Origin: Chondrus crispus
Lineage: Eukaryota > Rhodophyta > Florideophyceae > Gigartinales > Gigartinaceae
Length of the DNA stretch: 64,000 nucleotides
Reading direction: 5' to 3'
Assembly: GCF_000350225.1 (NCBI RefSeq)
Contig: NW_005178566.1
Location: 62,001-126,000 of the forward strand
Shown here: positions 51,023 to 61,397 of the stretch, piece by piece
How positions within the stretch are numbered: the stretch's first letter is position 1
Layout: each line of letters starts with the position of its first letter
Notes under the pieces: model-generated
What the model was told of the DNA's origin: nothing
The model's input: only the letters and a program-made list of their open reading frames with translations
Databases searched by the model: none
Position numbers and translations under genes: made by a program

Positions 51023-51375
51023 TGTGCTGCCACACCTGGTGGTGTGCAGGGCGAAAGAGAAAAAGGTTGGCTTTGATGGAAAAGGTGGTGCTTCGATGAT
51101 GGAGACCATCTTCGAGGTTTATTGGCGGATCTACTTAAATGCTTGTTAGCAGAAGAAAGGAGGACTGATTACTGTACTGTGCGGAACCTTCCCAAAGGAG
51201 GATGCTGTGCCGAATTACGAGAACATGCGTGGAAGGATATTCGGCTGCTGAACCAATAAACCAAGTAAAGCGGGCGGCGGCCCGGCTACATTATGCCAAG
51301 TTGGCTGAGCCTGCATGGAAGACAATTTGGCTTCTGAAACAATAACCAAGTCCCACGGGCATGGGCGCTGTTACA
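51023..51375 (-). repeat. R6 5' LTR
   Basis: It matches 45800-46152. Just inside (51022 leftward) the minus strand reads GTGATCATAACGCC, not a TGG-type PBS, so the primer is unclear. Confidence 0.95.
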
Positions 51376-52560
51376 CCCTCCCAGCATAAACAAGATAGAC
51401 AGGGAACTCTGGACCGTTAAGGGAAAGGTCTGGATACTCGGCCACGACATTGACTTGCAGATAAAAATACTCTTTGTTATCCACTGTCGCTCAATGGGGC
51501 ATCGCGAGCGTGATTCAACGCTTGGTGTATTGAAGGAGTCATACGATTGGAGGAGTATGCAAGATGATACGTCCGAATTTGTCGCTGCATGTTTACACTG
51601 CGTAACAGGTAAAGCAGGGCATAAGATGCTACTTCCATTATCTCTAACTACGCACGCCACACGCTCGAACGAAGTCGTGCATTTATATTTTTTGTACATG
51701 GGGCCGGGGCTCGCAGGTATGAAGTACATTTTGGTGATCCGCGATGACCAATCTTCCTATGTAGGGCTTGTAGCGGCGAAACAAGCCGATGCGCAAACGG
51801 CAGGAGATGGACTTGCAAATTGGATAAGAGTTTTTACAGTGATGCCGCTTTGGGTTATTGATTAAGGATCACATTTCAAAAAACGGCATCATAAAAGAAC
51901 TCGCAAATGCCCACAATTTCAAGCACAACTTTACCGTGGCGTATTCGCCGTGGGTTCACGGCACAGTGGAGCGAGGCATAAAAACCACACAAGAGGCATA
52001 TTGATGCCAATCTGAACTGCGCCTTGGACCCCCGGATTGGCCTTCAGTAGTAGAAATGATTCAGACAATTATGAACGACTCACGGCTTCGCCGCTTGGGT
52101 TGGCGTGTGGACAGGGCTCTATGTACGCCACTGGAAGTTGTGACGGGAATTCTTCCGACGCGCACGAATGTTGCATACGAACCAAATCCGCACAACTGTG
52201 GCCATGGCGACAAAAAATGTGGAGAAGGCAAGAGCGCTACAAGTGTTACAGATTGAGGTGTTGCAAGGTGCTTTCGATATCATGTACAAGGACGTTGTGG
52301 AGGAGGTCTCGAGAAACCATGCGAGACAGATTGAGCACCATAAAAGAAAAACCATCCTTATCCACCAAAATTACAGCATAGGGGATTTGCGTTGGTACGT
52401 CGCGCGCAGAACAAAGGACATAAACAAGCCTTTCGTTGGATTGGACCTGGCAGGATTACGACAATAGTCGGATACATGGTCTAAAATGTGGAAAACATGC
52501 TGAGACAGAAGGTACACGCAGCGAGGCTTCTACTGTATCGCGCCGACTTGGACGGGAAGA
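51376..52560 (+). pseudogene. pol: R5 integrase remnants
   Basis: This continues R5 after R6. A zinc-binding domain is visible (HCRSMGHRERDSTLG, ACLHCVTGKAG). The core has LYFLYMGPGLAGMKYIL and after a shift FTVAYSPWVHGTVERGIK with the catalytic Glu; the Asp residues are lost or shifted. Then LGPPDWPSVVEMIQ and a C-terminal piece (YSIGDLRWYVARRTKD). At least three frameshifts. It is followed by about 300 bp of unassigned sequence before the 3' LTR. Confidence 0.72.
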
Positions 52561-52868
52561 TGTAATTTGAAGACTTGATGAAGTACATAGAACACAGCGA
52601 GGGAACATGTGAGTTGGTAGACCAGTTAATGGATATCTCAGGAAATCAGAAGGATTGCATTTTTTTGAAAGTACAGTAGTTAGTTTTATCTGATAAGAAA
52701 GACTGGACGTGGCAGAAACGAGAAGAGTTGCATGAAGATGTGCCTGATTGAGTGGAGGAGTTTCTAAAGAGTACAGGAAAGAAGAGACTAGTGAAAGTGG
52801 CAAAACATGTACTTGGTTTGTCAGGTTAATGGCGAGGATTTGCAAAGAGCACCCATACCATGGGGCGA

Positions 52869-52893
52869 CGTGGACAACCTGCTCTACGGAGAG
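52869..52893 (+). repeat. R5 3' LTR, first piece
   Basis: GTGGACAACCTG matches the start of the 5' LTR at 42270. R7 interrupts it with a GAGAG duplication, and the rest resumes at 57691. Confidence 0.75.
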
Positions 52894-53046
52894 TGTCATG
52901 AGAGCCATACGTGCACACGTAGCACACGCATGACAGCGCAATTAGGTCATCTTTATTCACGGCCGTCTCACTGATCCCTCCCATTCCCTTATAAGGTAGA
53001 GACACGATAGGCATCAGTAAACGGAAGGCATCGATCTTGCACCACA
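52894..53046 (+). repeat. R7 5' LTR
   Basis: It begins TGTCATGAGAGCCATACG and ends TCTTGCACCACA. It matches the end of 57482-57685. It lacks the 51 bp seen in the other copy. A TATAAG lies within CCTTATAAGGTAG, itself a palindrome (CCTTATAAGG). Confidence 0.93.
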
Positions 53047-53317
53047 GGTTTTAGACCCGAAAATCGCCGCACTGCAAGACGATCAAAGGCACCTCGAATA
53101 TCGCCCCGGACCAAGTCAAGACGACAACATCACGGCACCCCCCAGCCCCGTCGCCCCCGTACCAAGTTCGCGCACGCGCGTAGAGGCCCTTGTAAGCGCT
53201 CCGGCCACCGCCGTAGAGCCCGAAGAAACCGCTCCGGCCACCACCGTAAAGCAGGAAACCACAGCTCCGCAACACCGCGTCGAGCTCACCCCAATCGCTA
53301 AGTCTTCAACGCAAGAA

Positions 53318-54170
53318 ATGGAACCCACATCTCCGTCGATCGAAACAAAAATGCTTGGTCACCTCCGCGCTGTCCTCAGCGACGGGACCAATTACGGCAT
53401 ATAGAAACAAACATTGCAAGACATCGCGATCATCAACAATGTCAAGGCAGCCCTTGATGACACGGCACCACCGCCGACCATCACAAGCCCGCACCATCCC
53501 ATCTACAGGAGAAAATGCGCATTCTTGCGCATGACAATAATGACAAGCCTGCCACCCGATCTCGCAAGTACAATAGATCTAGAGTCCACCGTCACACCAC
53601 GGCAACTGATCGCCGAAATCACGGCCCACTTCACGGACTCCACCCCGACTACGCACCTCACCCTGAACTAGGAAGCCCAGCGAACAAAGCTGAGGGCAGG
53701 GGGAGATCTGGATGAGCACATCGCATAACACAGAACAATCCGGATGAAAATGCGAATGGCCCGATACCCCAGTATCCAGCAGGATGAAGCAGTCACCATT
53801 GACTTCATAATCAACGGCCTCAGCTCGCACCCGTGATTACGCAGCCTTGCGGACATGCGGATCGCGAACAACACAATCCCCACCAACATCCATAATCTCG
53901 CACAACGCCTGAAAGCAGTACAAGTGCGAGACGAAGAAAAGCAGGCCACCCGGGGACCAAGATCCACAAGGCATGCCCCACCCGGCACCATGGGCACCAG
54001 AGATCAGCACCCCGCCCCCGCCATCCCGCCCACGCGGCAGAAGGCCAGGGAGAGGCGCCCCGTACCAACCACGGCAAGCACTATGGCGCACCGATCCGCC
54101 CCGCCAAAATCCTCTGCCTCACCATGGCACGACGACCCCAACGCCCGGCAGTAAGCAATGGACCACCCCC
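53318..54170 (+). pseudogene. gag: R7 gag
   Basis: From an ATG, MEPTSPSIETKMLGHL, it reads LSDGTNYGI, stop, KQTLQDIAIINNVKAAL; copia Gags usually have a Trp here (NYxxW), so TGG became TAG. It continues with LPPDLASTIDLESTVTPRQL, and DLDEHIA, stop, HRTIRMKM, INGLSSHP, stop, LRSLADMR. Each stop can come from one C-to-T or G-to-A change. No clear zinc knuckle. Confidence 0.7.
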
Positions 54171-55929
54171 ATTGTCCCTAAGCGGCCTCCCATGCGCAGC
54201 ACCCACCCGCAGCGCCAAACCACCACAGGACAACTCGCCAACGCAGATGACGAGTATGATGATAACACTGTATACCAGGCCCTCGAGGAGGAAGAACCTG
54301 AAGGTAAGCAGTATGCCCTCGACTCAGGAGCCCACCCGTCTCATGTCCGAAAACCAACACGTCACATGCGGCCACTACGCCACATAATACGCACTAACAC
54401 GGCCACCAACAAAACCCCTCCCGCCACACATCACGGGATGCTCCACATCCCGACCCGTACGAATAGACAGATACGGATCCCTGCCATTGCCAACCCAGCA
54501 CTGCGCGCCAACTTGCTCTCCGTACACGACATTGCAGTGAAATGAGGAGAAGTCAGATTCACACCCACGCAAGCACTCATTCTAGATACGAGCATGAGCC
54601 CACCGCAAACTGTAGCCAAAGCAAAATTCTCCAAGGGGATGTACTACCTGCAAGTACCTAAGGAGAAAGGAAATAGAATGGCAGCAAGGACCGCCCCCGC
54701 AAGGAAAACTACTCCCACGAAAGCACCGAGAGCAAAAAAATAGGACGACGGCCAACCCTAAACCAAGCCGCATACCAACACTCGGACACGTGGCGCCGAC
54801 AGTAAAAAGAATACCCCTGCATGTAGCGCACAACCCTGCGCCGCCGCCGTAAACCCCGGCACACCCCACAGTCGAACGGGACTTCCACCATTACCATGTG
54901 ATCTTCAATCACATACGCCCCGCCACGCTTCAAAAAATGGCAAAGCTTGGCCTCTTGCCCAACCTCCCACGCACGTTGAGACAAAGAGCCCCCCGCATCA
55001 CATGCTCGAGCTGCGCAGCCGCGAAACAACAACCGGCCCTGGACTACCCAACCACCCACAGGTACCCAGTAGGAGCAGCGTTCACCAGTGACATATGCCG
55101 ACCGTTCAACCCGCCCTCACGCCAAGGAAACAAGTACATACTCACGATAATTGACACGAAATCAAGATACCTCATTGTCGACTTCTTGGAATCACGAGCT
55201 GAAACACTGCACCGACCGGACAAAATTCTTACAGCACTCAAACAAAGGAATGGATGCCAGCCCAAGCTGTTACACACGGACAACGCTAAAGAATATATAT
55301 GTGAATATGCCAACATATTGTATCGCTCACAAAATGTAATGCACAGCACTACAGTGCCGCACACACCCCAACAGAACGGCATAGCAGAAAGGATCAACGG
55401 AAGCCTGATGAATTCTGCAAGAGCAGCGCTGCACCACAGTGGTCTACCCAAAACTCACTGGGAAGACGCCGTCAGAGACGCAGCATTCAAGTATAATAAC
55501 ATACTACACCACTCCACCAACTCCCTGCCCCGCACAACGTGGACCAACACCACCCCCAGAGTCCCCCAATTTCTCCTATTTGGGCAACTAAGGACAATCA
55601 TCGAACTGGCTAACAGGAAACAACTATCCAAACTCGCCCCAAGAGGCCTTTCCAGCACATATTTACATGCGATAGATGAGCACCACATCATGGCACTCGA
55701 AACAAAAACCAACAAGCCTCGAAGAATGCGCTGTGTCAACTTCCAACCCTACCACAGAGCCACTGACCCCACAGCGTCATGCACACACGCGAGGAAGGCG
55801 TTTACACCACACTGCACACCCACACATGTGACACTCACAACACCAGCCCCGGCTAGCACAACCCAAGCCAAATATATCCCGACGCAGCAGAGTGGGAAAA
55901 GGCACACAACGAGGAATTGGAAAATTTAG
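54133..55929 (+). pseudogene. pol: R7 protease and integrase
   Basis: Protease: QYALDSGAHPSHVRK with DSGA, and ANLLSVHDIAVK. Integrase: HVIFNHIRPATLQKMAKLG with RITCSSCAAAK (HHCC); then TSDICRPFNPP and YILTIIDTKSRYLIVDF, LLHTDNAKEYICEYA, and HTPQQNGIAERINGSLM, the HTPxQNGxAER signature typical of copia. The integrase frame is 343 residues without stops. The region 54550-54890 is strewn with stops. Confidence 0.85.
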
Positions 55930-55934
55930 ACACA

Positions 55935-57489
55935 ATGAACGTACAGTGGACACCAGATGCCAACCTCCCCAAAAAAGGAAAACTCATACCTCTAAAAATG
56001 GGATACCGATACAAGAGGAACAGCGCAGGAGAAATAGCATCGAGAAAAGCGCGCTGCTCAGCACGCCGAGACAAGATGGTGCCACACAAGCACTTTGACC
56101 CTGCCAAAACGACAACTTACATGGCGGATAAAACAACTGCAAGGACACTGTTCGGCACAGCAGCAACACACCGCATGCACATAGAGCACATCGATATCAA
56201 GTCAGCATATCTCTATGAGAAATTTGCACACAACGGCAGCGAAAAAGTGTACGTGAAACAACCACCCCGTTTCAACGGCACATACAAGCACCCATGCCAA
56301 GGAGGCAAGTTGAACATGAACATCTATGGGACACCCTCTGCAGGACACACCTACCTGAAAGCAGTATTCGCCCTACTACGCAAAAGCAAGTTCCCACAAA
56401 GCGAAGCTGAGCTCTGCCTTTGGTCAAAAAATTGGAAAGGACCTCACCATCGCCGCAGTAAGCATGGATGATTTTACTGTAGTCGCGTCAAAAGCCGAGG
56501 TCAAGGAGGAGTTCGCAAAAGCATTAGTCAAAGCGTACAACATCAAGCGTCTAGGAGAGCACAAAACATTCCTAGGATGGACTGTACAGCGAAGCACAAA
56601 TGGAGATATCCATGTCTCCCAGCCCAATGCAATCAACTACATAGTTGAACAAGCAGACATGGCATAGTGCAATGGCCAGGAAACTCCGTACTGGGACGGC
56701 GTAATGCTTCACAAGCGAACGGATACCGATGAGATCCAAATGGAACCCTCAAAAAATACCAACAATTTATTGGGGACCTCCGATATGTCGCCAACTCCAC
56801 TCGGCCTGACATATATTTCCTGACGAACCAACTCGCTGTCAAGGCCAAAAAGCCTCTATAGAGGCATTGGAGCGCGTTAATGCGACTGATAAGGTACCTA
56901 AAACGTACCCCCACGACAGGCCTCACCTTCCGAGCTGGCCCGTCCACCAGCAAAGAGTAGACACAGGACCTCCTCGTCTCCTATGCAGACACGGGTTTTG
57001 GCAACGGACATGATGGACAGCAAGTCCATCTCAGGGATCCTACACAACTACAACGGAACGCCGATCTGTTGGGGATCCCTCAAGCAAATCATCACTGCTC
57101 TGTGCACATGCGAAGCTGAGTACATAGCGGCAACGGCAGCCGCTCAACAAACAACATAGATCCGACGCATGCTCAAGGACATTCACATGCTGTCGACCAA
57201 GACAACACCCCTGACGATTGACAACCAGTCAGCAATCCACGTGGCAAACAGCACAGGACCGACAAAGCGGCGAAAATTCATAGACTTGCGTAACCACTAT
57301 CTGATGCACCAGTCACAAAAAGGAACAATCACCTTCGCCCATGTCCCCACTGACGAGCAACTCGCGGATATCCTCACAAAACCCGTCCGGCGCCAAGCAT
57401 ACACGCGCCTCCTACCCAAGCTGCAACTCACAATCCGGCAGACTGCAGACGCCAAGACCGCCGCGCCGTCGACAGGCGGAGTGTCATGA
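55935..57489 (+). pseudogene. pol: R7 reverse transcriptase and RNase H
   Basis: RT begins LIPLKMGYRYKRNSAGE, HIDIKSAYLYEKFAHNG and VYVKQPPRFNGTYKHPC; then a shift to VSMDDFTVVASKAEVKEE. The usual copia YVDD is SMDD here. RLGEHKTFLGWTVQRSTNG follows. After many stops RNase H appears at 57100-57489: CEAEYIAATAAAQQTT, stop, IRRMLKD, then DNQSAIHVANSTGP, HVPTDEQLADILTKPV. Clear copia. Not functional. Confidence 0.82.
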
Positions 57490-57685
57490 GAGCCAAAAAA
57501 CAAGTCTCGACGCGGCACCAGCATACCGCCGCAATCATGAGAGCCATACTTACACACGTAGCACACGCATGACAGCGCAATTAGATCATCTTTATTCACC
57601 GCCGTCTCACTGATCCCTCCCATTCCCTTATAAGGTAGAGACACGATAGGCATCAGTAAACGGAAGGCATCGATCTTGCACCACA
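57482..57685 (+). repeat. R7 3' LTR with a 51-bp extra segment
   Basis: CATGAGAGCCA occurs at 57485-57495 and 57536-57546. The 51 bp between are missing in the 5' LTR, which fits a deletion between the two 11-bp repeats in that copy. The PPT-like AGGCGGAG precedes it. Confidence 0.92.
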
Positions 57686-57690
57686 GAGAG

Positions 57691-57925
57691 CAAGGCCCAT
57701 TGCCAACCAAGTAAAAAACTGGAGAGTGATGTTGAAATTGTTTACTGGAAGAGAGAGACAATGAATGCTATCTTGAACTGCGCTCTCCCAGTACACAGCG
57801 GATGCACGAGACGACAGTACATAAGGACAAGGTAAGATAGAACAGATAAGAAAAAAAGGTATTGGTAGGTAAAAGCGTCTTCTACAGTTTAGCTTCTTGT
57901 TCTTGCTATGTCGTCACGTGTTTAA
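57691..57925 (+). repeat. R5 3' LTR, second piece
   Basis: GCAAGGCCCATTGCCAACC through CACGTGTTTAA matches 42290-42528. It continues the LTR interrupted by R7. Confidence 0.78.
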
Positions 57926-58938
57926 AGTTGACAAGGACGCGATATCTGGAATGGAATTGGTGATGAAGACTGCGCGCCTGAGTGTTCCTTTCTGTGATGA
58001 AAGCACTGCCGGGATATGCTTTTAACTTTATGCTCGTATGATGTACAAGCATCGCCATTGGAAAGTGTGCAGAGGTTCTTGTCGGACATGAAGGCATGGG
58101 CGCCGAAATTATCTTGTGTGCGCTGTGAACGAGTGCTTACATCGAGCCGGTGGAAATATGGTGGAAGTGTTTACGGTGCCCGATCAATACACTGTACAGG
58201 TATGGAATGAGCAGATGGATACTTTCAAATGCATCAGTAGGGATGGATTTGCGTGAAATACTTGTTGGGTATGCGTGCGTGCAATGCAGATGGGAGCGAC
58301 TTCGCAATTTTCAGATTCTCCAGAGAGGAGCCTGTCGCAAATTTTTGAGGCGCCTTGTCAGGAGCATTGCCAACAAAGGCAAGGCACATAGTTGCATTGG
58401 CGGCAAGAACGCAAGTGTCCTTTTATCAGCGGCAGCGATCGCGCACACCTTTGTTGCGTGATTGTATCGATCTGCGAGCATTTTCGCCACTCATTACCCA
58501 TATTTATATATCTCATATCATTATCTTGTGTATCGCTGAGGAACCGAACGGCAGATGGTACACTATGTCCACGTTAGCGGTTGACAGTTCCTACATTTCG
58601 TTTTGTCCATCCGTATTGCCCATCTTGCCCAGGTCACTGCCCAGCAATTTCCGTGCCCATACCGCTATGTGCAGACAAGTCAAGAGATAGAACGGCATGC
58701 TATCAGCTAATGGGGGTGGTGGTGGCTTGTTGAAGCCACCATGCGGACGGTTTTCTACGGCGGAGAGTATTCCCGTTCACAATGTCACCGGGTAGCACCC
58801 AAGTACAGCTCACTGTTCCGATGTTTGGCACAGCTTCACTGCAGCCATATTTATCCACATTGTACACAACAGCGCCTTTCTACGCCACTTGCATCGGGGA
58901 TGAATATTGAATTGAAGTACACATGCACCACTTTGGTT
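57926..58938. other. Spacer between R5 and R8
   Basis: No clear gene. Short protein-like pieces in shifting frames (MELVMKTARLSVPFCDE at about 57950; VQRFLSDMKAWAPKLSCV at about 58060) may belong to the unknown coding remnant at 41861-42247 that R5 split. No LTR, tRNA or domain is recognised. Confidence 0.4.
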
Positions 58939-59286
58939 TGTTGAGTCTCAGCCAGCACCCGGCACAAACTCTGTCACTCTCGCAATCTCGCTCCCTCTAA
59001 CTTCTGAAGACGCAAAGATCTCTGCGAATAAAATTTTGAAATACTGGGTAGATGCGAAGAATGCAGTCATGGTATTCTTATGGTCATTATTCCTGTGACA
59101 CGTGGTTGGGACCGGTGTAAGTAATTGGAAGTTTAAGTTAGTAATTGTAGACCTCGCGCAAAAAGAGTATAAATGCGGTGGTTTTCGGTCGTCCTGTACG
59201 GCCGAGACAGAGACAGACATCACATCACAAAAATAAAACACGCACGGGTAAGACACGGGACGAGGTACCCCGTTTCCACCCCAACA
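58939..59286 (+). repeat. R8 5' LTR (left end inferred)
   Basis: The right end is fixed by CCCCAACA followed by the PBS. The left end is proposed at TGTTGAG. A TATAAA box is at 59168-59173, from which the RNA would begin near 59200. The other LTR is not in the window. Confidence 0.55.
59168..59173 (+). promoter_or_regulatory. R8 LTR TATA box
   Basis: TATAAA, about 115 bp before the end of the LTR, in the expected U3-R boundary region. Confidence 0.55.
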
Positions 59287-61367
59287 TGGTACTCTTGTGG
59301 AGGACCGACGCCAACAGTCAGGCGGGTCCCGCTTCCCTGGTGTTCGATGGTAAGCACGAGGCGGATGTCGCCAAGTTCTTCTTTGTCTACGAAAACGTCG
59401 TAATGAAAGGCAAGTCCGACGAAGACAAGGCCGGAGAGCTACTGTGCTACCTGCAAGGGGAGGCTTTCGACTACTACTATGAAACATACAGCCAAGACGG
59501 TGGACTGAACGAGGCGGCCAGCGACTACCAAGCCGTCAAGAAGGCATTGCTCGACCGTTTCGAGTCAGTCCCTGAACCGGAAGAAAACATCAGGCTCGCA
59601 GTCGCGAGTAGGTTGGACGGCAACGACGTGCTCGCGTCGTTAAACGAGATGGATCGCCGCTTCGATAAAGCAGCTTTCAACCCCGAAGCCAAGTTCGGAC
59701 TACTCCGGAACGCGGTCATGGAGCACACCGACGTGTCACAGTTCGTCTTGTATAGGGCACCTACCTCGTACGGGGAGCTCAAGAAGGCCGTTAAGGACTT
59801 CGTGTCTGGCCGCAAAGCCTTTATGGCTGCACAAAATGCTAGGCAACCTCAGCCTCCGGCGCCTAGGCGCATTCTACAGAGACCGGACACACGCCAGGAG
59901 CCGGACAAGATCGAAAAGAAAGTGGACGTGCTAGCAGAACGGCTAGCAGAACTTTCTTTGTTGGTAAAGAAGAATCAGACAGCAGATCAAGGTGGCCAGG
60001 TCCGAACCTGCTCATTCTGCAGGGGACCGGGGCATGGAGCCACCCGATGCCCTTCTAATCCGCGCCGAGACACTCGTTGTTCGAATTGTGGGAAGCTTGG
60101 TCATGAAAAGGAGACGTGCTGGACTAGGCTTAGAACGGCACTGCCGAGGGCAGGAGCCACGATTCAGTCCACAGCACCTGCGACAGAAGGTGCAGGGAAT
60201 GCCCAGGTCACCTATATTGACGAGGCGAACGACGGAGAAGTCGTGGCCGTCACTAAGAGAAACGCAGACGGGGAACCTCTTCCCAAGCAGCACAAAACGC
60301 GGGAGGAGGTGTCCATTCCCAGGCTTCTGAACCCGCCTGTACCATTTGAGATGCAAAAGAGGGCTCTGCCACTTCAGGCGGGGCCAAGGAGGTCCCACCA
60401 GAGGAAGAAGGCGAAGAAAGTGACCAGGAAAACATCCCTCCAGGAGTATGTGAGGAAGTATAATGTCGTTTCGGAGCTTGCAAACGCATCTTCCGTACTC
60501 ACTTTCGGACAGCTTGTTCGTGGCGATGCGGAAGTGGCGAAGAAGGAGATACGCCGCTTGTTTGCGAAACAAAGAGTCTGTGGTCGTGCTTTCGCAGGTC
60601 ATGCCGATACGAAGTCTCGAAGGCTGCGGCTGGTAACTGTGAAGGTTTATGGGACGGAAGCTCAAGCCCTGTTAGATTCTGGGGCCGTACCGAACATAAT
60701 CTCGCCAAAGTTGGCGTCTAAGCTTTGCCTCTCCCCGCAACCGACTGAGAAGCATATCACGGTGGCAGATGGCGCTAATGCGCCCTGCCTGGGATCGCTT
60801 CATCAGATACCAACATCGTTCGGTGAACTTATCGTGAAGTTAGACTTCCTAGTCGTGAAAGGATCGCCGTTCGACCTGATCATAGGGCTTCCGACCCTTG
60901 AGGGACTACAGGCATGCATCGATCTTGGTAAGCAACATGTGCAGATGACAGTAGGTGAGAATACCACCAGACTAGGCCTCAACATGGATGTGGAACACGT
61001 TTCACGGAGTGCAGCCTCAACTGATAGTGAGGATTTCACCTCTGATTCTGAGGCTGTACCTGGCTCGTCTACGACAAGCGACAATGAATTTGTCTTGGCG
61101 ACTCTTGACCAGCCACCATTTGAACCTGATTTGGGACTCACCAAGCAACCGGATGGAGTCGAAGATGAATTGGATGGTCTTCCTGATCTAGTGAAAGAGG
61201 GCCTAAAGTCCGACTCGGAAAACGCGAAAGGAGATGGCAGAGTAGACGAAGAAGGCCCGGAACGGCTTCAAGTAGCCCTTCTCGGGGAGAAATTGCGCCA
61301 CCTGGCTTTCGAGGCCAGGGAGAGCATTGTGAATTCTATCCAGAACTCAGGGATCGTAGCTTGGTAA
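59286..61367 (+). CDS. gag: R8 Gag-protease polyprotein
   Basis: The first ATG in frame, at 59286, is also the last base of the LTR and overlaps the PBS (59287-59303). The frame is open upstream to 59178 with a GTG codon. Gag: GKHEADVAKFFFVYENVVM, LLCYLQGEAFDYYYETY, AVKKALLDRFESVPEPEEN. Two zinc knuckles: CSFCRGPGHGATRC and CSNCGKLGHEKETC. Protease: AQALLDSGAVPNIISPKLAS (DSGA) and FDLIIGLPTLEGLQ. The frame ends in a TAA at 61365, and RT follows in the same frame, so only this stop separates Gag-PR from RT. 693 residues from the ATG. Confidence 0.88.
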   Translation: MVLLWRTDANSQAGPASLVFDGKHEADVAKFFFVYENVVMKGKSDEDKAGELLCYLQGEAFDYYYETYSQDGGLNEAASDYQAVKKALLDRFESVPEPEENIRLAVASRLDGNDVLASLNEMDRRFDKAAFNPEAKFGLLRNAVMEHTDVSQFVLYRAPTSYGELKKAVKDFVSGRKAFMAAQNARQPQPPAPRRILQRPDTRQEPDKIEKKVDVLAERLAELSLLVKKNQTADQGGQVRTCSFCRGPGHGATRCPSNPRRDTRCSNCGKLGHEKETCWTRLRTALPRAGATIQSTAPATEGAGNAQVTYIDEANDGEVVAVTKRNADGEPLPKQHKTREEVSIPRLLNPPVPFEMQKRALPLQAGPRRSHQRKKAKKVTRKTSLQEYVRKYNVVSELANASSVLTFGQLVRGDAEVAKKEIRRLFAKQRVCGRAFAGHADTKSRRLRLVTVKVYGTEAQALLDSGAVPNIISPKLASKLCLSPQPTEKHITVADGANAPCLGSLHQIPTSFGELIVKLDFLVVKGSPFDLIIGLPTLEGLQACIDLGKQHVQMTVGENTTRLGLNMDVEHVSRSAASTDSEDFTSDSEAVPGSSTTSDNEFVLATLDQPPFEPDLGLTKQPDGVEDELDGLPDLVKEGLKSDSENAKGDGRVDEEGPERLQVALLGEKLRHLAFEARESIVNSIQNSGIVAW
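59287..59303 (+). promoter_or_regulatory. R8 primer-binding site
   Basis: TGGTACTCTTGTGGAGG directly follows the LTR. It matches the R3 PBS base for base. It overlaps the gag start. Confidence 0.85.
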
Positions 61368-61397
61368 CTCGACGATTTAAGACCGGCAGATGTTCCG

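Larger units (their letters stand above)
45800..51375 (-). mobile_element. R6: complete-length WLDD-type Ty3/gypsy element with chromodomain
   Basis: A 5,576 bp element. Its 353-bp LTRs (45800-46152, 51023-51375) differ at about two sites. Target duplication CCCTC lies at 45795-45799 and 51376-51380. On the minus strand it encodes Gag, protease, RT, RNase H, integrase and a chromodomain. Despite the near-identical LTRs, the polyprotein is interrupted by two stops and two frameshifts. It sits inside the pol of R5. Sequence is like Phytophthora gypsy elements that I recall. Confidence 0.94.
52894..57685 (+). mobile_element. R7: Ty1/copia element, inactivated
   Basis: A 4,792 bp element flanked by GAGAG (52889-52893 and 57686-57690). 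LTRs are 52894-53046 (153 bp) and 57482-57685 (204 bp); the longer one has 51 extra bp. Domain order gag, protease, integrase, RT, RNase H on the plus strand defines Ty1/copia. It inserted in the 3' LTR of R5. The coding strand is strikingly rich in A and C. Many stops occur. Confidence 0.93.
42270..57925 (+). mobile_element. R5: degenerate Ty3/gypsy element split by R6 and R7
   Basis: The LTRs are 42270-42528 and, in pieces, 52869-52893 plus 57691-57925. Between them run gag (42601), protease-like region, RT, RNase H, and after the R6 insertion, integrase (51376 to about 52560). A candidate duplication AGTTG flanks it (42265-42269 and 57926-57930), but the LTR then ends TTTAA rather than CA, so the outer boundary is tentative. 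Many frameshifts and stops mark it as the oldest element in this cluster. The RT belongs to the same WLDD-like lineage as R6. Confidence 0.8.

Noticed and set aside
51023..51023. A tRNA-primer site for R6 just inside its 5' LTR
   Set aside because: The sequence there (GTGATCATAACGCC) lacks the TGG that pairs with tRNA CCA, and I could not match it to another tRNA region.
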